A stretch of DNA of 64,000 nucleotides from Ruficoccus amylovorans. GTDB lineage: Bacteria; Verrucomicrobiota; Verrucomicrobiia; Opitutales; Cerasicoccaceae. Position 1 is the stretch's first letter. Every line of letters starts with the position of its first letter. Made by a program: the position numbers and the translations under genes. Shown piece after piece: positions 42,951 through 52,368 of the stretch. The stretch spans positions 120,608 to 184,607 of the forward strand of contig NZ_JACHVB010000021.1 of assembly GCF_014230085.1 (NCBI RefSeq), read 5' to 3'. The notes below the pieces were generated by a model. That model saw only the letters and a list, made by a program, of their open reading frames with translations. It was not told the DNA's origin and searched no databases.

Positions 42951-45900
42951 ATGAGCAGCCGTGAAGCAAAAAACAACCCCGATCTCTTTGCGCAAATCGC
43001 TACCAGTCTTTCGTCCGAGCGTCATAGCCAGCTCGAAGAGCCAGCGCTCGAAAAGTGTCCGGACAACCTGCTCGGTTTGGTAAAAGGCGATCCCGGCACG
43101 CAGCGCCCGCGGTTTTCCCGGTGGAAAAGCGCGGAGGAGGTTCAGCAGGCCCTGGCTGAACTCAAAGGCCGCATGCGGCCATTTTTACTCGATCATGCGC
43201 CGGAGCTTCCCTCCCTGCGGTCGGTTCAGCGGCTCAGGAGTTTTCAGTGGCGTATCGAGGAGCCGGAGGACCGCCGGGCGTTTGAGAATGTGCAGGCTGG
43301 GGCTGGTTTGTGGGAGAGCGTAACAGTTCCCCACTATGGTCCACCTCTGGGAGTGGCAACGACCCTCTATCGCAGGCTATTTACGCCGACAGGCGAGCTG
43401 CTTGAGCACCCGAGGCAAATCCTCTGTTTTGGCGCGGTAGATTACACCTGCGAGGTTTATCTCAATGGCGTATGCCTGCGCACGCACGAGGGGATTTTTG
43501 AGCCGTTCGAGATCGATGTAACCGATTATCTGCTCCCCGGGGAAAATGTCCTGCTGGTCCGGGTGCATAATGACCATACCATGCTGGGCGAGGCCTTCAA
43601 TGATGCCTTCATGGACGGAGATAAAGTCTATGCGGCTACCGGACTGGGCTACGACGATCCGGGCGAAGGCTGGCACCACTGTCCGGCGGGGATGGGCATC
43701 TGGCAGCAGGTGCGACTGGAGGGGCGCTCCCGCTTGGCTATTACTGATACCTTTGTCCGCCCTCATCCCGACCTGAACGGGATCGACCTGGAAATCGAAG
43801 TCACCGGCTACGGGACAGATGGCCTCGAAAAAATCAGTCTGGAACTGGAGGTCTTCGGACAGAACTTCAAAACCGGCCCCCTCGTTCATGACCGTCACCA
43901 TCCGGGCGGGAAAAATGTCCGCGGCTTCGGCGATCTCGACCATGCGACACCGGAGTTTGAACCGGCGCTGATGGGGCGGGGCTCGAACTGCATCCGCCTG
44001 AGCCTGCCGCTGGAGTCGCCCCGGCTGTGGGATCTGGAAACGCCCTGGCTCTACCAGTTGCAGGTGCGTCTGCTCGACAGCGATGACAAGCTTCTGGACA
44101 CTGCGGCCCGGCAATTCGGGATGCGCAGCTTTACGCAGGAAACCGAAGGTGACAACGCCCCGCTGGGCAGATTTTTTCTCAACGGACGAGAGATCCGGCT
44201 GCGTGGGGCCAATACGATGGGCAACATCGATATGTGCGTCTTTCGGGGCGATTTCGAGCAGTTGCATGAGGATATTCTTCTGGCAAAGCTCACCCACCTC
44301 AATTTTCTGCGCCTGACCCAGCACCCCGTGCAGCCGGAAGTCTACGAAGCCTGTGACCGCCTGGGCTTGCTGTTGCAAACGGACCTGCCTCTTTTCGCCA
44401 CTATCCGGAGCAACCAGTTTCTGGAGTGTGTGCGCCAGGCTGAGGCGATGGAGCGGCTGGTGCGCGCCCATCCCTCCAGTGCGCTGGTCTCCTTTATCAA
44501 CGAGCCATTTCCTTCGGCCCGGGCAAAGCCGCACCGCTTCATTGACCGTGAGCAGATGGAGGTGTTTTTCCAGATGGCGCGGATGGCCGTGCGCCGCCAG
44601 AACCCGGACCGGGTGATCAAAAACGTGGACGGCGATTACGATCCGCCCACAGGGGAGGGGATGCCCGACAACCACTGCTACTGTGGCTGGTACATCGGCC
44701 ACGGTGTGGATCTGGGTTACCTCCATCATGGCGGGTGGATGCCGGTCAAGCCCGGTTGGCACTACGGTTGCGGCGAGTTCGGGTCGGAGGGGCTGGACCC
44801 CCTGGCCACGATGCAGGAGTTTTACCCCGCCGAATGGCTGCCCGCAAACGGCCAGGGAGATGGAGACTGGAGCCCTGACGTTATCACCCGCGCCCAGTCC
44901 GGCCCGTTCCACTACCTGTGGTATCCGACTCCCCGCTCGCTGGAAGAGTGGATCGAGGCCAGCCAGAGTCACCAGGAGTGGATCACCCGGCTGATGACCG
45001 AAGCTTTCCGCCGCAAGAGCGGCATGAACACCTTTGCGATCCATTTGTTTATTGATGCCTGGCCAGCCGGATGGATGAAAACCATCATGGACGTGAAGCG
45101 TACGCCCAAGCCCGCCTGGTTTACCTACCGGGACGCGCTGACGCCTCTGGCTGTTTTTCTGCGCACGGACCGTCACAGCGGTTTCGGCGGGGAGCGACTC
45201 CCGGTCGAGGTATGGCTGGCCAATGATCTCGACGAGTCACCTGAGGGGTTGAGTGTCTGGTATGACGTGCGCTCGGGGGATCGCTTGCTGGCTCACGGAG
45301 AAAGTCCGGTGCAGGCTCGCCGTTGCGCGCCCACTGCCCTGGGAAAAATCCCCGTGGACCTGCCCGAGGTCGTGGAGCGTGAAAGCCTTGAGGTTGGCAT
45401 CACGTTGCTGCGGGAGGGCAGGGCGGTCCACGAGTCCAGTGTCACGCTTGAGGTTTTCCCGGCGCTCAAGCCGGTCGAGGCTCTGGTCGCCACCCTGCCC
45501 GGTGACGACGGTGCCCGCAAGCTCCTGCTTCAGAGCGGGGCGAGCGAGGTGGACTTCTGTCCGCAGGCCAATACGATCCTGATCGCATCGGCGGAGGCTT
45601 ACTACCGCAACAAGCAGGAGGTGGACGCGGCTGTCCGGGCTGGTGCCACCGCGCTGTTGCTGAACCTCCCGGTGGGCGTGCACACGCTTGGTAGTTGCAG
45701 GCTGGAGGTGCGCGAGGCCGGCATGGGGCCCCGCCACTTTGTCAGCCTGGCCGAGGGGCATCCCCTGGTGGGCGATTTCCGGCCGCAGGATTTCAAGTTC
45801 TGGTACGATGAGGCCCTCGGCTACGCCTCGCCGATTCTCCGCACGGTGCTTGAAGCCCCCGGTTGGACGCCGATTCTCAACAGCGGCAACGGCGACTGGC

Positions 45901-46112
45901 AGAACCCCTGGTGCTCGGTGCCGGTTGCCACGGAAATCAGCGACGGCGAAGGCTGCTGGCGCGTTTGCCAGGTCTCGCTGGAAAACCGCGTCCGCACCAA
46001 CCCGGTCGCACATGTCTTTCTACTGGCCTTGCTCAATGCTGGGGCCCCGCAGACCTCGCCGTTGTCCTCCCGGCTGACGGCTAATAAGGTTGAAACTTCC
46101 ATTCGGCCTTAA
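42951..46112 (+). CDS. Glycoside hydrolase family 2-like beta-glycosidase
   Basis: This 1053-residue protein has the GH2 plan. A sugar-binding jelly roll (about 90-265) contains 'AVDYTCEVYLNGVCLRTHEG' and 'FEIDVTDYLLPGENVLLVRV'. An Ig-like domain follows, then a TIM barrel starting 'GRFFLNGREIRLRGANTMG'. The acid/base Glu is in 'FINEPFPSAR' (about 513) and a nucleophile candidate is in 'CGEFGSEGLD' (about 607). A further 300-residue C-terminal region follows. No signal peptide is seen, so it is likely cytoplasmic, working on sugars brought in by the MFS transporter next door. The exact specificity cannot be told. The start lacks a ribosome site and may be leaderless or lie downstream. Confidence 0.8.
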   Translation: MSSREAKNNPDLFAQIATSLSSERHSQLEEPALEKCPDNLLGLVKGDPGTQRPRFSRWKSAEEVQQALAELKGRMRPFLLDHAPELPSLRSVQRLRSFQWRIEEPEDRRAFENVQAGAGLWESVTVPHYGPPLGVATTLYRRLFTPTGELLEHPRQILCFGAVDYTCEVYLNGVCLRTHEGIFEPFEIDVTDYLLPGENVLLVRVHNDHTMLGEAFNDAFMDGDKVYAATGLGYDDPGEGWHHCPAGMGIWQQVRLEGRSRLAITDTFVRPHPDLNGIDLEIEVTGYGTDGLEKISLELEVFGQNFKTGPLVHDRHHPGGKNVRGFGDLDHATPEFEPALMGRGSNCIRLSLPLESPRLWDLETPWLYQLQVRLLDSDDKLLDTAARQFGMRSFTQETEGDNAPLGRFFLNGREIRLRGANTMGNIDMCVFRGDFEQLHEDILLAKLTHLNFLRLTQHPVQPEVYEACDRLGLLLQTDLPLFATIRSNQFLECVRQAEAMERLVRAHPSSALVSFINEPFPSARAKPHRFIDREQMEVFFQMARMAVRRQNPDRVIKNVDGDYDPPTGEGMPDNHCYCGWYIGHGVDLGYLHHGGWMPVKPGWHYGCGEFGSEGLDPLATMQEFYPAEWLPANGQGDGDWSPDVITRAQSGPFHYLWYPTPRSLEEWIEASQSHQEWITRLMTEAFRRKSGMNTFAIHLFIDAWPAGWMKTIMDVKRTPKPAWFTYRDALTPLAVFLRTDRHSGFGGERLPVEVWLANDLDESPEGLSVWYDVRSGDRLLAHGESPVQARRCAPTALGKIPVDLPEVVERESLEVGITLLREGRAVHESSVTLEVFPALKPVEALVATLPGDDGARKLLLQSGASEVDFCPQANTILIASAEAYYRNKQEVDAAVRAGATALLLNLPVGVHTLGSCRLEVREAGMGPRHFVSLAEGHPLVGDFRPQDFKFWYDEALGYASPILRTVLEAPGWTPILNSGNGDWQNPWCSVPVATEISDGEGCWRVCQVSLENRVRTNPVAHVFLLALLNAGAPQTSPLSSRLTANKVETSIRP

Positions 46113-46166
46113 AAAGTCCATTTAATACCCATTGTACAGGCGCACTCAGGTGCGGCCACCCCGGCC

Positions 46167-47705
46167 ATGACCAATCATCCCACCCCTCGTTCCGGTTCAT
46201 CAACCCCTCCGGAAACACCGCTTCCTTCAGAAGGCAGCGCCGCTGTCCTTCCAGTCACCAGTCTTCCGATGGAGGATGCCGCCGATAAAGGCGCGGGCGC
46301 GCCTGAGCTGGAAGCTTCCGGCCCCAAACTCTACAAGGTCGGAACACTTGTTTATACCCGCACGGCTCTATTGACCGTGCTGGTGTGGATGCTTTTCGGC
46401 GACCTGTGCCTGTCGATCATGGAATCGACTGTGCCCGCGATTGTACCGCTTCAGTTGCGCTGGGTCGGGGCCAACGACGTGATTATCGGGCTTTTTACGG
46501 CGGGGATTCCCGCCGTTTTGAGCCTTGTTTTCAGTCCGCTGGTCGGGATACAGAGCGACCGCTGCCGTAGTCGTTGGGGGCGTCGGCGGCCTTTCATTTT
46601 CCTGTTCACGCCGGGCGTGGTCATCAGCCTGGTGTTGCTCGGATACAGCGAGCCCATTGCCCATGCTCTCTATGCGGCGCTGCCCTGGGATCAGTTCGGG
46701 ATCACCCGGAGCAATGTGCAAATGGGGCTGATCGGATTATTCTCCTCCAGCTTCATCATCTTTAACATCTACATCCTTTCGGGCTACCAGTTCCTGTTCA
46801 AGGACGTGGTGCCCGAAGAGGTTCTGGGCAAATTTGTCGGCGTTTATCGGGCCATCGGAGCCATTGGCGGATTCCTCTTCAACCGCTACCTCTTTGGCAA
46901 CGTCGATACGCATGTCTCTGAAATCTATGTCGGCTCGGCGCTGGTGTATGCCGTCGCGTTTCTGCTCATGGTCTGGCGGGTCAAGGAGGGCGAATATCCT
47001 CCCCCGGAGCCGCGTCCGGCCCGGCGCAATATTTTCCGCGGCATCGGTGATTATTGCCGGGTCTGTTTCAGTCACTCGTTCTACCTGAAGATCTATACGC
47101 AGGGCCTGTGTTTCTGGTGTGCCTGGGTGCCGTTCATGACTTTCATCGTGTTTTTCGCTACGGCCGCCAACCGTGACGGCTATGAGGAAACGTTGGGCCT
47201 GAGCCTGGGCGAATTCGGTAAGCTCAAGGGCTGGACGATGCTGCTGCAGGTACCGGTATTCTTTATCGCGGGGGCACTGGTTGACCGTTTCCATCCCTTG
47301 CGTGTCCTGTTGGCCGGAAGCGTGCTTACGTTCATCACGTACGTGGGCGGGTTCCTTTTCATCGGCAGCAGCAACGGGTTGCTGTTTTGGTGGCTGCTTA
47401 ACGCAGTGGGTTGCGGCGTCTTTCTGGCGTCCTATCTGGCCATGCTGACCCGCTTGCTCCCGGCGGCCAAATTCGGCCAGTTCTTCAGTGCCAACTCCGT
47501 CATTTTTCAGGCGGGGCTGGCCCTGTCGCCGATCCTGTGCGGCGCGCTGCTGGAGGGGATCCGCGACTATCGCTATGTTTTTATCTGGTCGGCCGCTTTT
47601 TCACTGGTGGGGGCCATCTTCGGTGTCGCGCTGTTCCGGCAGTGGAAGCAGCTTGGCGGTGACGAGCACTACACGCCCCCCGAGACTTCGTCATCCGCGT
47701 CCTGA
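46167..47705 (+). CDS. MFS sugar transporter (GPH/SLC45-like)
   Basis: This 512-residue membrane protein has a hydrophilic N-terminus of about 65 residues and 12 predicted helices. The loop after helix 2, 'GIQSDRCRSRWGRRRPFIFL' (about 130), matches the D-R-x-x-S-x-W-G-R-R-R-P motif of GPH/SLC45 sugar transporters. It likely brings oligosaccharides into the cell for the GH2-like enzyme, 54 bases upstream in the same operon. The substrate is inferred. Confidence 0.88.
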   Translation: MTNHPTPRSGSSTPPETPLPSEGSAAVLPVTSLPMEDAADKGAGAPELEASGPKLYKVGTLVYTRTALLTVLVWMLFGDLCLSIMESTVPAIVPLQLRWVGANDVIIGLFTAGIPAVLSLVFSPLVGIQSDRCRSRWGRRRPFIFLFTPGVVISLVLLGYSEPIAHALYAALPWDQFGITRSNVQMGLIGLFSSSFIIFNIYILSGYQFLFKDVVPEEVLGKFVGVYRAIGAIGGFLFNRYLFGNVDTHVSEIYVGSALVYAVAFLLMVWRVKEGEYPPPEPRPARRNIFRGIGDYCRVCFSHSFYLKIYTQGLCFWCAWVPFMTFIVFFATAANRDGYEETLGLSLGEFGKLKGWTMLLQVPVFFIAGALVDRFHPLRVLLAGSVLTFITYVGGFLFIGSSNGLLFWWLLNAVGCGVFLASYLAMLTRLLPAAKFGQFFSANSVIFQAGLALSPILCGALLEGIRDYRYVFIWSAAFSLVGAIFGVALFRQWKQLGGDEHYTPPETSSSAS

Positions 47706-47767
47706 GTGTTGTTGAACCCAGCTGTGATTAAACTATCCTTGATTTTCCATTTTTAATTATACCCATT

Positions 47768-49159
47768 ATGAAAGCCATTGTCCGTCCTGCGCTTGCCCTG
47801 ATAACACTCCTGCTGGCCACGTCTGCCAGCGGAGCCCAAACGCCGCCGGCGTCGCCTTTTCAGGATGGCAGCCGGGTTGTCGCCGTGGGCGACAGCATCA
47901 CCAATGCCGGCCTGTACCAAGGCTACGTCTATCTCTATCATCTGACGCGGTTCCCGGAGCGGCAGATTGACATATTCAACGCCGGAATCTCGGGGGATAC
48001 CGCCCAGGGTGCGTCTGATCGCTATGGTTGGGATATCGAACCGCTCGATGGCAATGCGGCCTCCGTCATGTTTGGCATGAACGACGTGTCCGGTTCGGAT
48101 CTGTACCCGGCGGATGGGCAGGGCGCGGATATTGAGGCCAAGCGCCTCCAGCGCGTTGACGCCTATGAGGCCAATATGCGGGCGCTGGTCAAGCGCCTGA
48201 TGGATGACGGTATCGACCCGATCCTGCTGACCCCCTCTCCGTACGACGACACCTCAACTATGGAGGCCGCCAACCAACCGGGCCGCAACGCCGTGCTGGC
48301 TGAGTGCGGGCGGCGCGTCGAGGCCATCGCCGCTGAGAACGGCCTCGTCGTGGTGGATTTCAACACCCCGATGACCGAGCTGAACCAGCGTCTCCAGCAG
48401 GATGACCCGGCTTTTACGCTTGTCGGCAAAGACCGCGTGCACCCCGGTGAGAGCGGGCATCTCGTCATGGCCTACCTTTACCTGAAGGGCTTGAACGCCC
48501 CCGCCGATGTTGCCCGTGTCAGCCTGGATGCCCGGACGGGGGCTGTCGCCGACGAGTACCGCTGCGCGGTCAGCAACGTCAAGCGCAGCGCCGACAGCCT
48601 CAGCTTCGACTATCTGGCGGAGGGGATTCCCTTCCCCGTCAGCGATGGCGCTCGCCCCGCGCTCGACTGGATTCCTTTTACTGACGAGCTTAACCGCGAG
48701 ATGCTGACCATCACCGACCTGCCCAAGGGAAGCTACCGCCTGAGCATCGACGGCAAGGCCATTACCACCTTGACGGCTGCGGAGTTGGGAGCCGGGGTCA
48801 ACCTCACCGCTTATCCCGACACCCCGCAGAATCAGCAGGCTAAGCAAGTGCAGAGTCTGTACAATGCCAAGTATCGTTCGCCCATCGCGAAGCTCCGCGC
48901 GATCGCCTTTGTCGAGCATGCCTGTTGCCGCGGAATGCCGCACCCGCTGACGCTGCAGCAGGTGGAGCCCAAGCTGGAAAACTGGGTCGCCTCGGCCAGG
49001 GGTAAGCCGTATCAGGGCTACTTCCGCAAATGTGCCGACGAATACAAGCTGAACAAGCCCCAGCAGCTGAGCCTGATGGAGCAGGCCGAGCAGGCGCTGC
49101 CCGCCATTCGTGCGGCTGCCCAGCCTCGGCAGCATCAAATATCGGTTACCCGTATTTAG
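47768..49159 (+). CDS. Secreted SGNH/GDSL-family esterase
   Basis: This 463-residue protein has a signal peptide (about 1-23) and an SGNH hydrolase domain. Block I 'AVGDSITNAG' carries Ser43, block II Gly is in 'FNAGISGDTA', block III 'FGMNDVSG' carries Asn, and block V 'DRVHPGESGH' carries Asp and His. It is probably an esterase that removes acetyl groups from polysaccharide; similar proteins in pectin systems act on rhamnogalacturonan. The C-terminal 200 residues are not recognised. It lies 62 bases after the transporter and may share its transcript. Confidence 0.87.
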   Translation: MKAIVRPALALITLLLATSASGAQTPPASPFQDGSRVVAVGDSITNAGLYQGYVYLYHLTRFPERQIDIFNAGISGDTAQGASDRYGWDIEPLDGNAASVMFGMNDVSGSDLYPADGQGADIEAKRLQRVDAYEANMRALVKRLMDDGIDPILLTPSPYDDTSTMEAANQPGRNAVLAECGRRVEAIAAENGLVVVDFNTPMTELNQRLQQDDPAFTLVGKDRVHPGESGHLVMAYLYLKGLNAPADVARVSLDARTGAVADEYRCAVSNVKRSADSLSFDYLAEGIPFPVSDGARPALDWIPFTDELNREMLTITDLPKGSYRLSIDGKAITTLTAAELGAGVNLTAYPDTPQNQQAKQVQSLYNAKYRSPIAKLRAIAFVEHACCRGMPHPLTLQQVEPKLENWVASARGKPYQGYFRKCADEYKLNKPQQLSLMEQAEQALPAIRAAAQPRQHQISVTRI

Positions 49160-49202
49160 AGCAAGCGGTTTAAATAAAGTCGTAGCCGACACAGAAAGGC
49201 CG

Positions 49203-49282
49203 AATGGCTAAATGGTTAAAATGGCTAATTGTTGTTTTCCCCGTTCCGCGTCCAACAATTAACAATTGGCCATTTAGCCATT
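49203..49282. repeat. Long imperfect inverted repeat
   Basis: AATGGCTAAATGG (49203-49215) pairs with CCATTTAGCCATT (49270-49282), and TAATTGTTG (49227-49235) with CAACAATTA (49253-49261). Together they form an AT-rich hairpin of about 80 bases. It lies 44 bases after the esterase gene and lacks a T-run. It may be a dispersed repeat or a small MITE-like unit; no second copy is in this window. Confidence 0.5.
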
Positions 49283-49397
49283 TAACTATGGTGGCTACAG
49301 TATTTCTTAATCCCCTCTAATAGGGAAAGTTTTTATCCTGCTTTTCCGGCTGTTTGGTGTCTTGGGGATGCCAAGCTGTCCGGGGACGGAACGACCG

Positions 49398-49428
49398 GGG
49401 GGCGATGAGGTATCGCCCCCTTTTTTTT
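49398..49428 (+). terminator. Strong rho-independent terminator
   Basis: GGGGGCGAT (49398-49406) and ATCGCCCCC (49412-49420) have a 5-base loop and are followed by eight T's. It lies 240 bases after the esterase gene, so it ends either that operon or a separate short RNA from the preceding 200 bases. Confidence 0.9.
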
Positions 49429-49740
49429 GCGCCCGGCGGCTGGGTTTTGTGCGCCAGTCTGTCGATGCCAAGTCCGCTTGGTGTGCCTCTTGGGGAGAGG
49501 CGAAGACTGGAGTGTCTTGGCTCGAAAGCCAGCGCTTGCGCTCCCGGTCTGGTGGCGAAGGCTCGCTCTGCGGCTGAGGGGCGGGGTGGCTTTGGCGCTG
49601 CTTGTTCGTTGCCGATCAAGGTCGAGTCATGTCGTCGGTTGGGCAGGACAGATCCGCAAGTATTATGGCCTAAATGAGCTGCCGGGAAAGCTGAGCCAAG
49701 ATGTTTGTGTGCGGGCGCAGGTGGCTTGAGGGGGAGCTTG
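49429..49740. other. Intergenic sequence without a supported gene
   Basis: Several short frames are open on both strands, but none has a ribosome site, a motif or normal codon use. The words CTTGGGGA and GTGTCTTGG repeat here and just upstream, so the area may be a decayed dispersed repeat. Confidence 0.35.
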
Positions 49741-49749
49741 AAAAATAAA

Positions 49750-49778
49750 ACGCTCCCATGCGACTGGCATGGGAGCGT
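49750..49778 (-). terminator. Terminator of the beta-helix lipoprotein gene
   Basis: A perfect 12-bp stem, ACGCTCCCATGC (49750-49761) and GCATGGGAGCGT (49767-49778), has a 5-base loop. On the minus strand it is followed by TTTATTTTT. It lies 51 bases past the stop of the beta-helix gene. Confidence 0.92.
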
Positions 49779-49828
49779 CAATGAAGGGGCTTGTGGCAGG
49801 GATGTCGTTTTGCCGGACAACTCGCTTC

Positions 49829-52036
49829 TTACCTTCCCTCGGGCTGGTCCGGGCCGATATTGGCGAAGGGGATTTCCTTCAGTTCCGGGATCAGGTTGAA
49901 GAGACCGGAGTCGGCGTTGGGGACGAAGCGGTTGGTTGCCGGGTCGAAGTGTCCGGGCGGGGTGTCGATGGTTATGTTGTCGTCAACATCGCCGTACTCG
50001 ACGACGGCATCATGGATGCCTTTCTTGCCCATAATGATCGGGGTTTGGAAGAGCAGGTTGTCGTAAATGGCGTCACCCTTGGGAATGGCCGGGCTATCGT
50101 CTTTGAGTGTCAGCAACTCGGGGTAGGCCGCCGCCCAGGCTGGCTGATTAAGGGGGGCTTTGGCCAAGTCATCGTTCAGGGTTTTCCAGGCCGGGGCGGC
50201 CCAGGTGGTGTAGGCCTCGCGCATGTCGGTCGCTCGCATCATGTTTTCGACATCGATAAAGATGTTGTTGATGGCGCTGTTGTCGCGGCCGCCGTTGAAC
50301 ATGAGTCCCTGGGCGACGTTGATGAAGATGTTGCCCTCGACGGTTGTGCCGGAAAACCCGTCGTCCAGATAAATGCCGGAAACCCGGTGGGTGCCCTGTT
50401 TGAAGCCAGTGATGTCGCGCATCAGGTTGTAGCGGATGACGGTGCCGCGCGAGGTCCAGGAGCGTCCGGCGTAGATAGCGGAAGCGTCGTCCGACTCCTG
50501 GCAGACATCGTGGATGTAGTTGCGCTCAATCAGGTGGTTGTTGCCGGAGAAAATGATGCCGACATGGGTGCCATCGGAGATATCGTTGCCGATGGCGGAG
50601 TTGCCCACTCCGGTGAGTGAGATGGCGGGCCGGTAGGTCTTTTCGATGCGCGCGTAGTTGCGGATGGTGGAATTGCTGATCAGGTGCCCGCCGGGCTGAA
50701 GCGTGCCCGTATCTCCGCCCTTGGCGCTGATGCCGCCGATGCCGGTATTGGTGATTACCGACTGGTTGACGATGTGGTTTTGCCCGCCGTTGATACTGAT
50801 GCCGCTGCCGCCGAAGTTGGTTATCGTGCAGTTCTGGATCTGAATGTTTTCTCCGTTGTTAATGCTGATGGCGTTGCTGCGCCCGGTGGAGAATTCGAGG
50901 CCTTCGATGCGGATATGGGCGGCGTTCTGTGTGAGCAGAAGCGGGTTGCTGGTGAGTGAAATATCCACTGAGGCATCCGCGCTGGTGGAGGCGGGCGGGT
51001 AGAGGTAGAGAATGCCGTGTTCACGGTCCAGGTACCATTCTCCGGGGGTGTCGAGTTCTTCGATCAGGTTGTAGATATAGAAGCGTTGGCCTTCTTTGAT
51101 GCCGTAGCCGCTGGGCTGGACGGAGCGAATGGTGTTCGTCTTGGTGTCGAAGGACTCGACCTGAACGGCCTGGTCGCTCCAGTTGTGGTACCAGTAGCCG
51201 TGCATCATGGCATCGGGGGCCGTGCTCCATTGGGCGACCTTGGCCGGGTCGAACTCAAAAGTAAAACCGCGGGGTGTGGCCGGGCGCTCTGCTGGCGGGA
51301 CGTAGGGACTGTCCGCGTGTTTGGCGCCTTTTTGGTCTTCCATCCAGGATCGGATGATGTCGCCCTTGTCGCTGACTTTGCCCGTCTTGGTGTAGTCGGT
51401 ATTCGGCCAGCGGGCGATTTGAAGAGGGGTGCCGCCGAGGAAGATTTCCGATGCCTGGCGCCCGATCCGGTATTGGGTTTGTTGTTGAAGAAAGGACATG
51501 CTGTGCCCGAAGAGCGGGAGCGGCTCAAATTGGGATATGCCGCGCGCCCGCAAGTCAATTTCCAGGACGTGGCCGCGGGCGTTCTCGGGGATGCGTGCGA
51601 GGGTCTCGGGCTTGGTGACAGGGGTGAAATCGGCCAGAGGCACGCTGATGCCGCCGCTCAGTCGCGCCTGTTTTCCGGGGGCCGACATTATCCTGAGGGG
51701 GGCCTGCTCGGTGCCGGAGTCTTTTGAGGTGAGAGTTAGCGGCTCTTTTCGGAGGGAGATGTCTCCGACGAGGACGATCTCTGCGCCCTCCGTGGCGAGT
51801 TTGCCTGTGTGCCTGAGTTCGCGGATGCGATCCCTGGCGCGTTCGAGGGTGGCGAAGGGGGCTTCCTGGGTGCCTGCGGCCTCGTCTGAGCCCGTAGCGG
51901 AGACGTAGTAGCGCTGGAGGGAAGAGGAGGGAGGCGGAGGGGGGCTTGCTTCAATTGTTTGCTTTTCGACGGAGCGTGAGCAGCCGCAGGTGGCCAGGAT
52001 TATTGCCAGGGGGAGGAGGAAGGGGCGTCGGGTCAT
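49829..52036 (-). CDS. Right-handed parallel beta-helix lipoprotein
   Basis: This 735-residue protein has a lipoprotein-type signal (Cys17 or Cys19 in 'ILATCGCSRS'), an N-terminal part with 'YYVSATGSDEAAGTQEAPFA' and 'LERARDRIREL', and a beta-helix (about 380-610). The helix part is full of short repeats such as 'NAISINNGENIQIQNCTITN', 'GSGISINGGQNHIVNQSVIT' and 'NHLIERNYIHDV'. This is the pectin-lyase-like fold, often a polysaccharide lyase or hydrolase. It is related over its whole length to the product of 53473-55668. Substrate unknown; the neighbouring sugar genes suggest acidic or rhamnose-containing polysaccharide. Confidence 0.85.
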   Translation of the reverse strand: MTRRPFLLPLAIILATCGCSRSVEKQTIEASPPPPPSSSLQRYYVSATGSDEAAGTQEAPFATLERARDRIRELRHTGKLATEGAEIVLVGDISLRKEPLTLTSKDSGTEQAPLRIMSAPGKQARLSGGISVPLADFTPVTKPETLARIPENARGHVLEIDLRARGISQFEPLPLFGHSMSFLQQQTQYRIGRQASEIFLGGTPLQIARWPNTDYTKTGKVSDKGDIIRSWMEDQKGAKHADSPYVPPAERPATPRGFTFEFDPAKVAQWSTAPDAMMHGYWYHNWSDQAVQVESFDTKTNTIRSVQPSGYGIKEGQRFYIYNLIEELDTPGEWYLDREHGILYLYPPASTSADASVDISLTSNPLLLTQNAAHIRIEGLEFSTGRSNAISINNGENIQIQNCTITNFGGSGISINGGQNHIVNQSVITNTGIGGISAKGGDTGTLQPGGHLISNSTIRNYARIEKTYRPAISLTGVGNSAIGNDISDGTHVGIIFSGNNHLIERNYIHDVCQESDDASAIYAGRSWTSRGTVIRYNLMRDITGFKQGTHRVSGIYLDDGFSGTTVEGNIFINVAQGLMFNGGRDNSAINNIFIDVENMMRATDMREAYTTWAAPAWKTLNDDLAKAPLNQPAWAAAYPELLTLKDDSPAIPKGDAIYDNLLFQTPIIMGKKGIHDAVVEYGDVDDNITIDTPPGHFDPATNRFVPNADSGLFNLIPELKEIPFANIGPDQPEGR

Positions 52037-52368
52037 TGGGTTACAGTTTGGTATGGAGTGTGTGATTACTCGGAGACTGGTTAAATGCTTCAGCCTGTAG
52101 ATATGTATTTTTCATGTAGGGAGCAACAAGAATTGATGCAATAAAAATATTTTCTGATTTTTAAATCATCAATGAATCAATATTTAAGTTGCTCTATATT
52201 AATATTTAAATATTAATTTTGAGATGAATCTATTGTTTTATTTTTTTATATTTGTCAGTTTTTTTGGCCTATCAATCATCAATGTGCTTGACGTGTGTCT
52301 GTTGTTGTGATGGTTTTGAGTCAGTTGATTAACATTGTTCGCATCAAACACACAAACCCCATATACTG
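52037..52368. promoter_or_regulatory. AT-rich divergent promoter region
   Basis: This 330-base region separates the divergent beta-helix lipoprotein and PEP-CTERM-like genes. AATGAATCA at 52171-52179, inside TTAAATCATCAATGAATCAA, repeats the word found before the GH2-like and prepilin-like genes. ATCAATCATCAATG follows at 52271. TTGACG at 52288-52293 is a possible -35 box for the plus-strand gene, but the -10 is unclear. Confidence 0.45.

Noticed and set aside
49317..49820. 167-residue minus-strand frame after the esterase gene
   Set aside because: It runs through two terminators and has Pro/Arg/Ala-rich text without a ribosome site.
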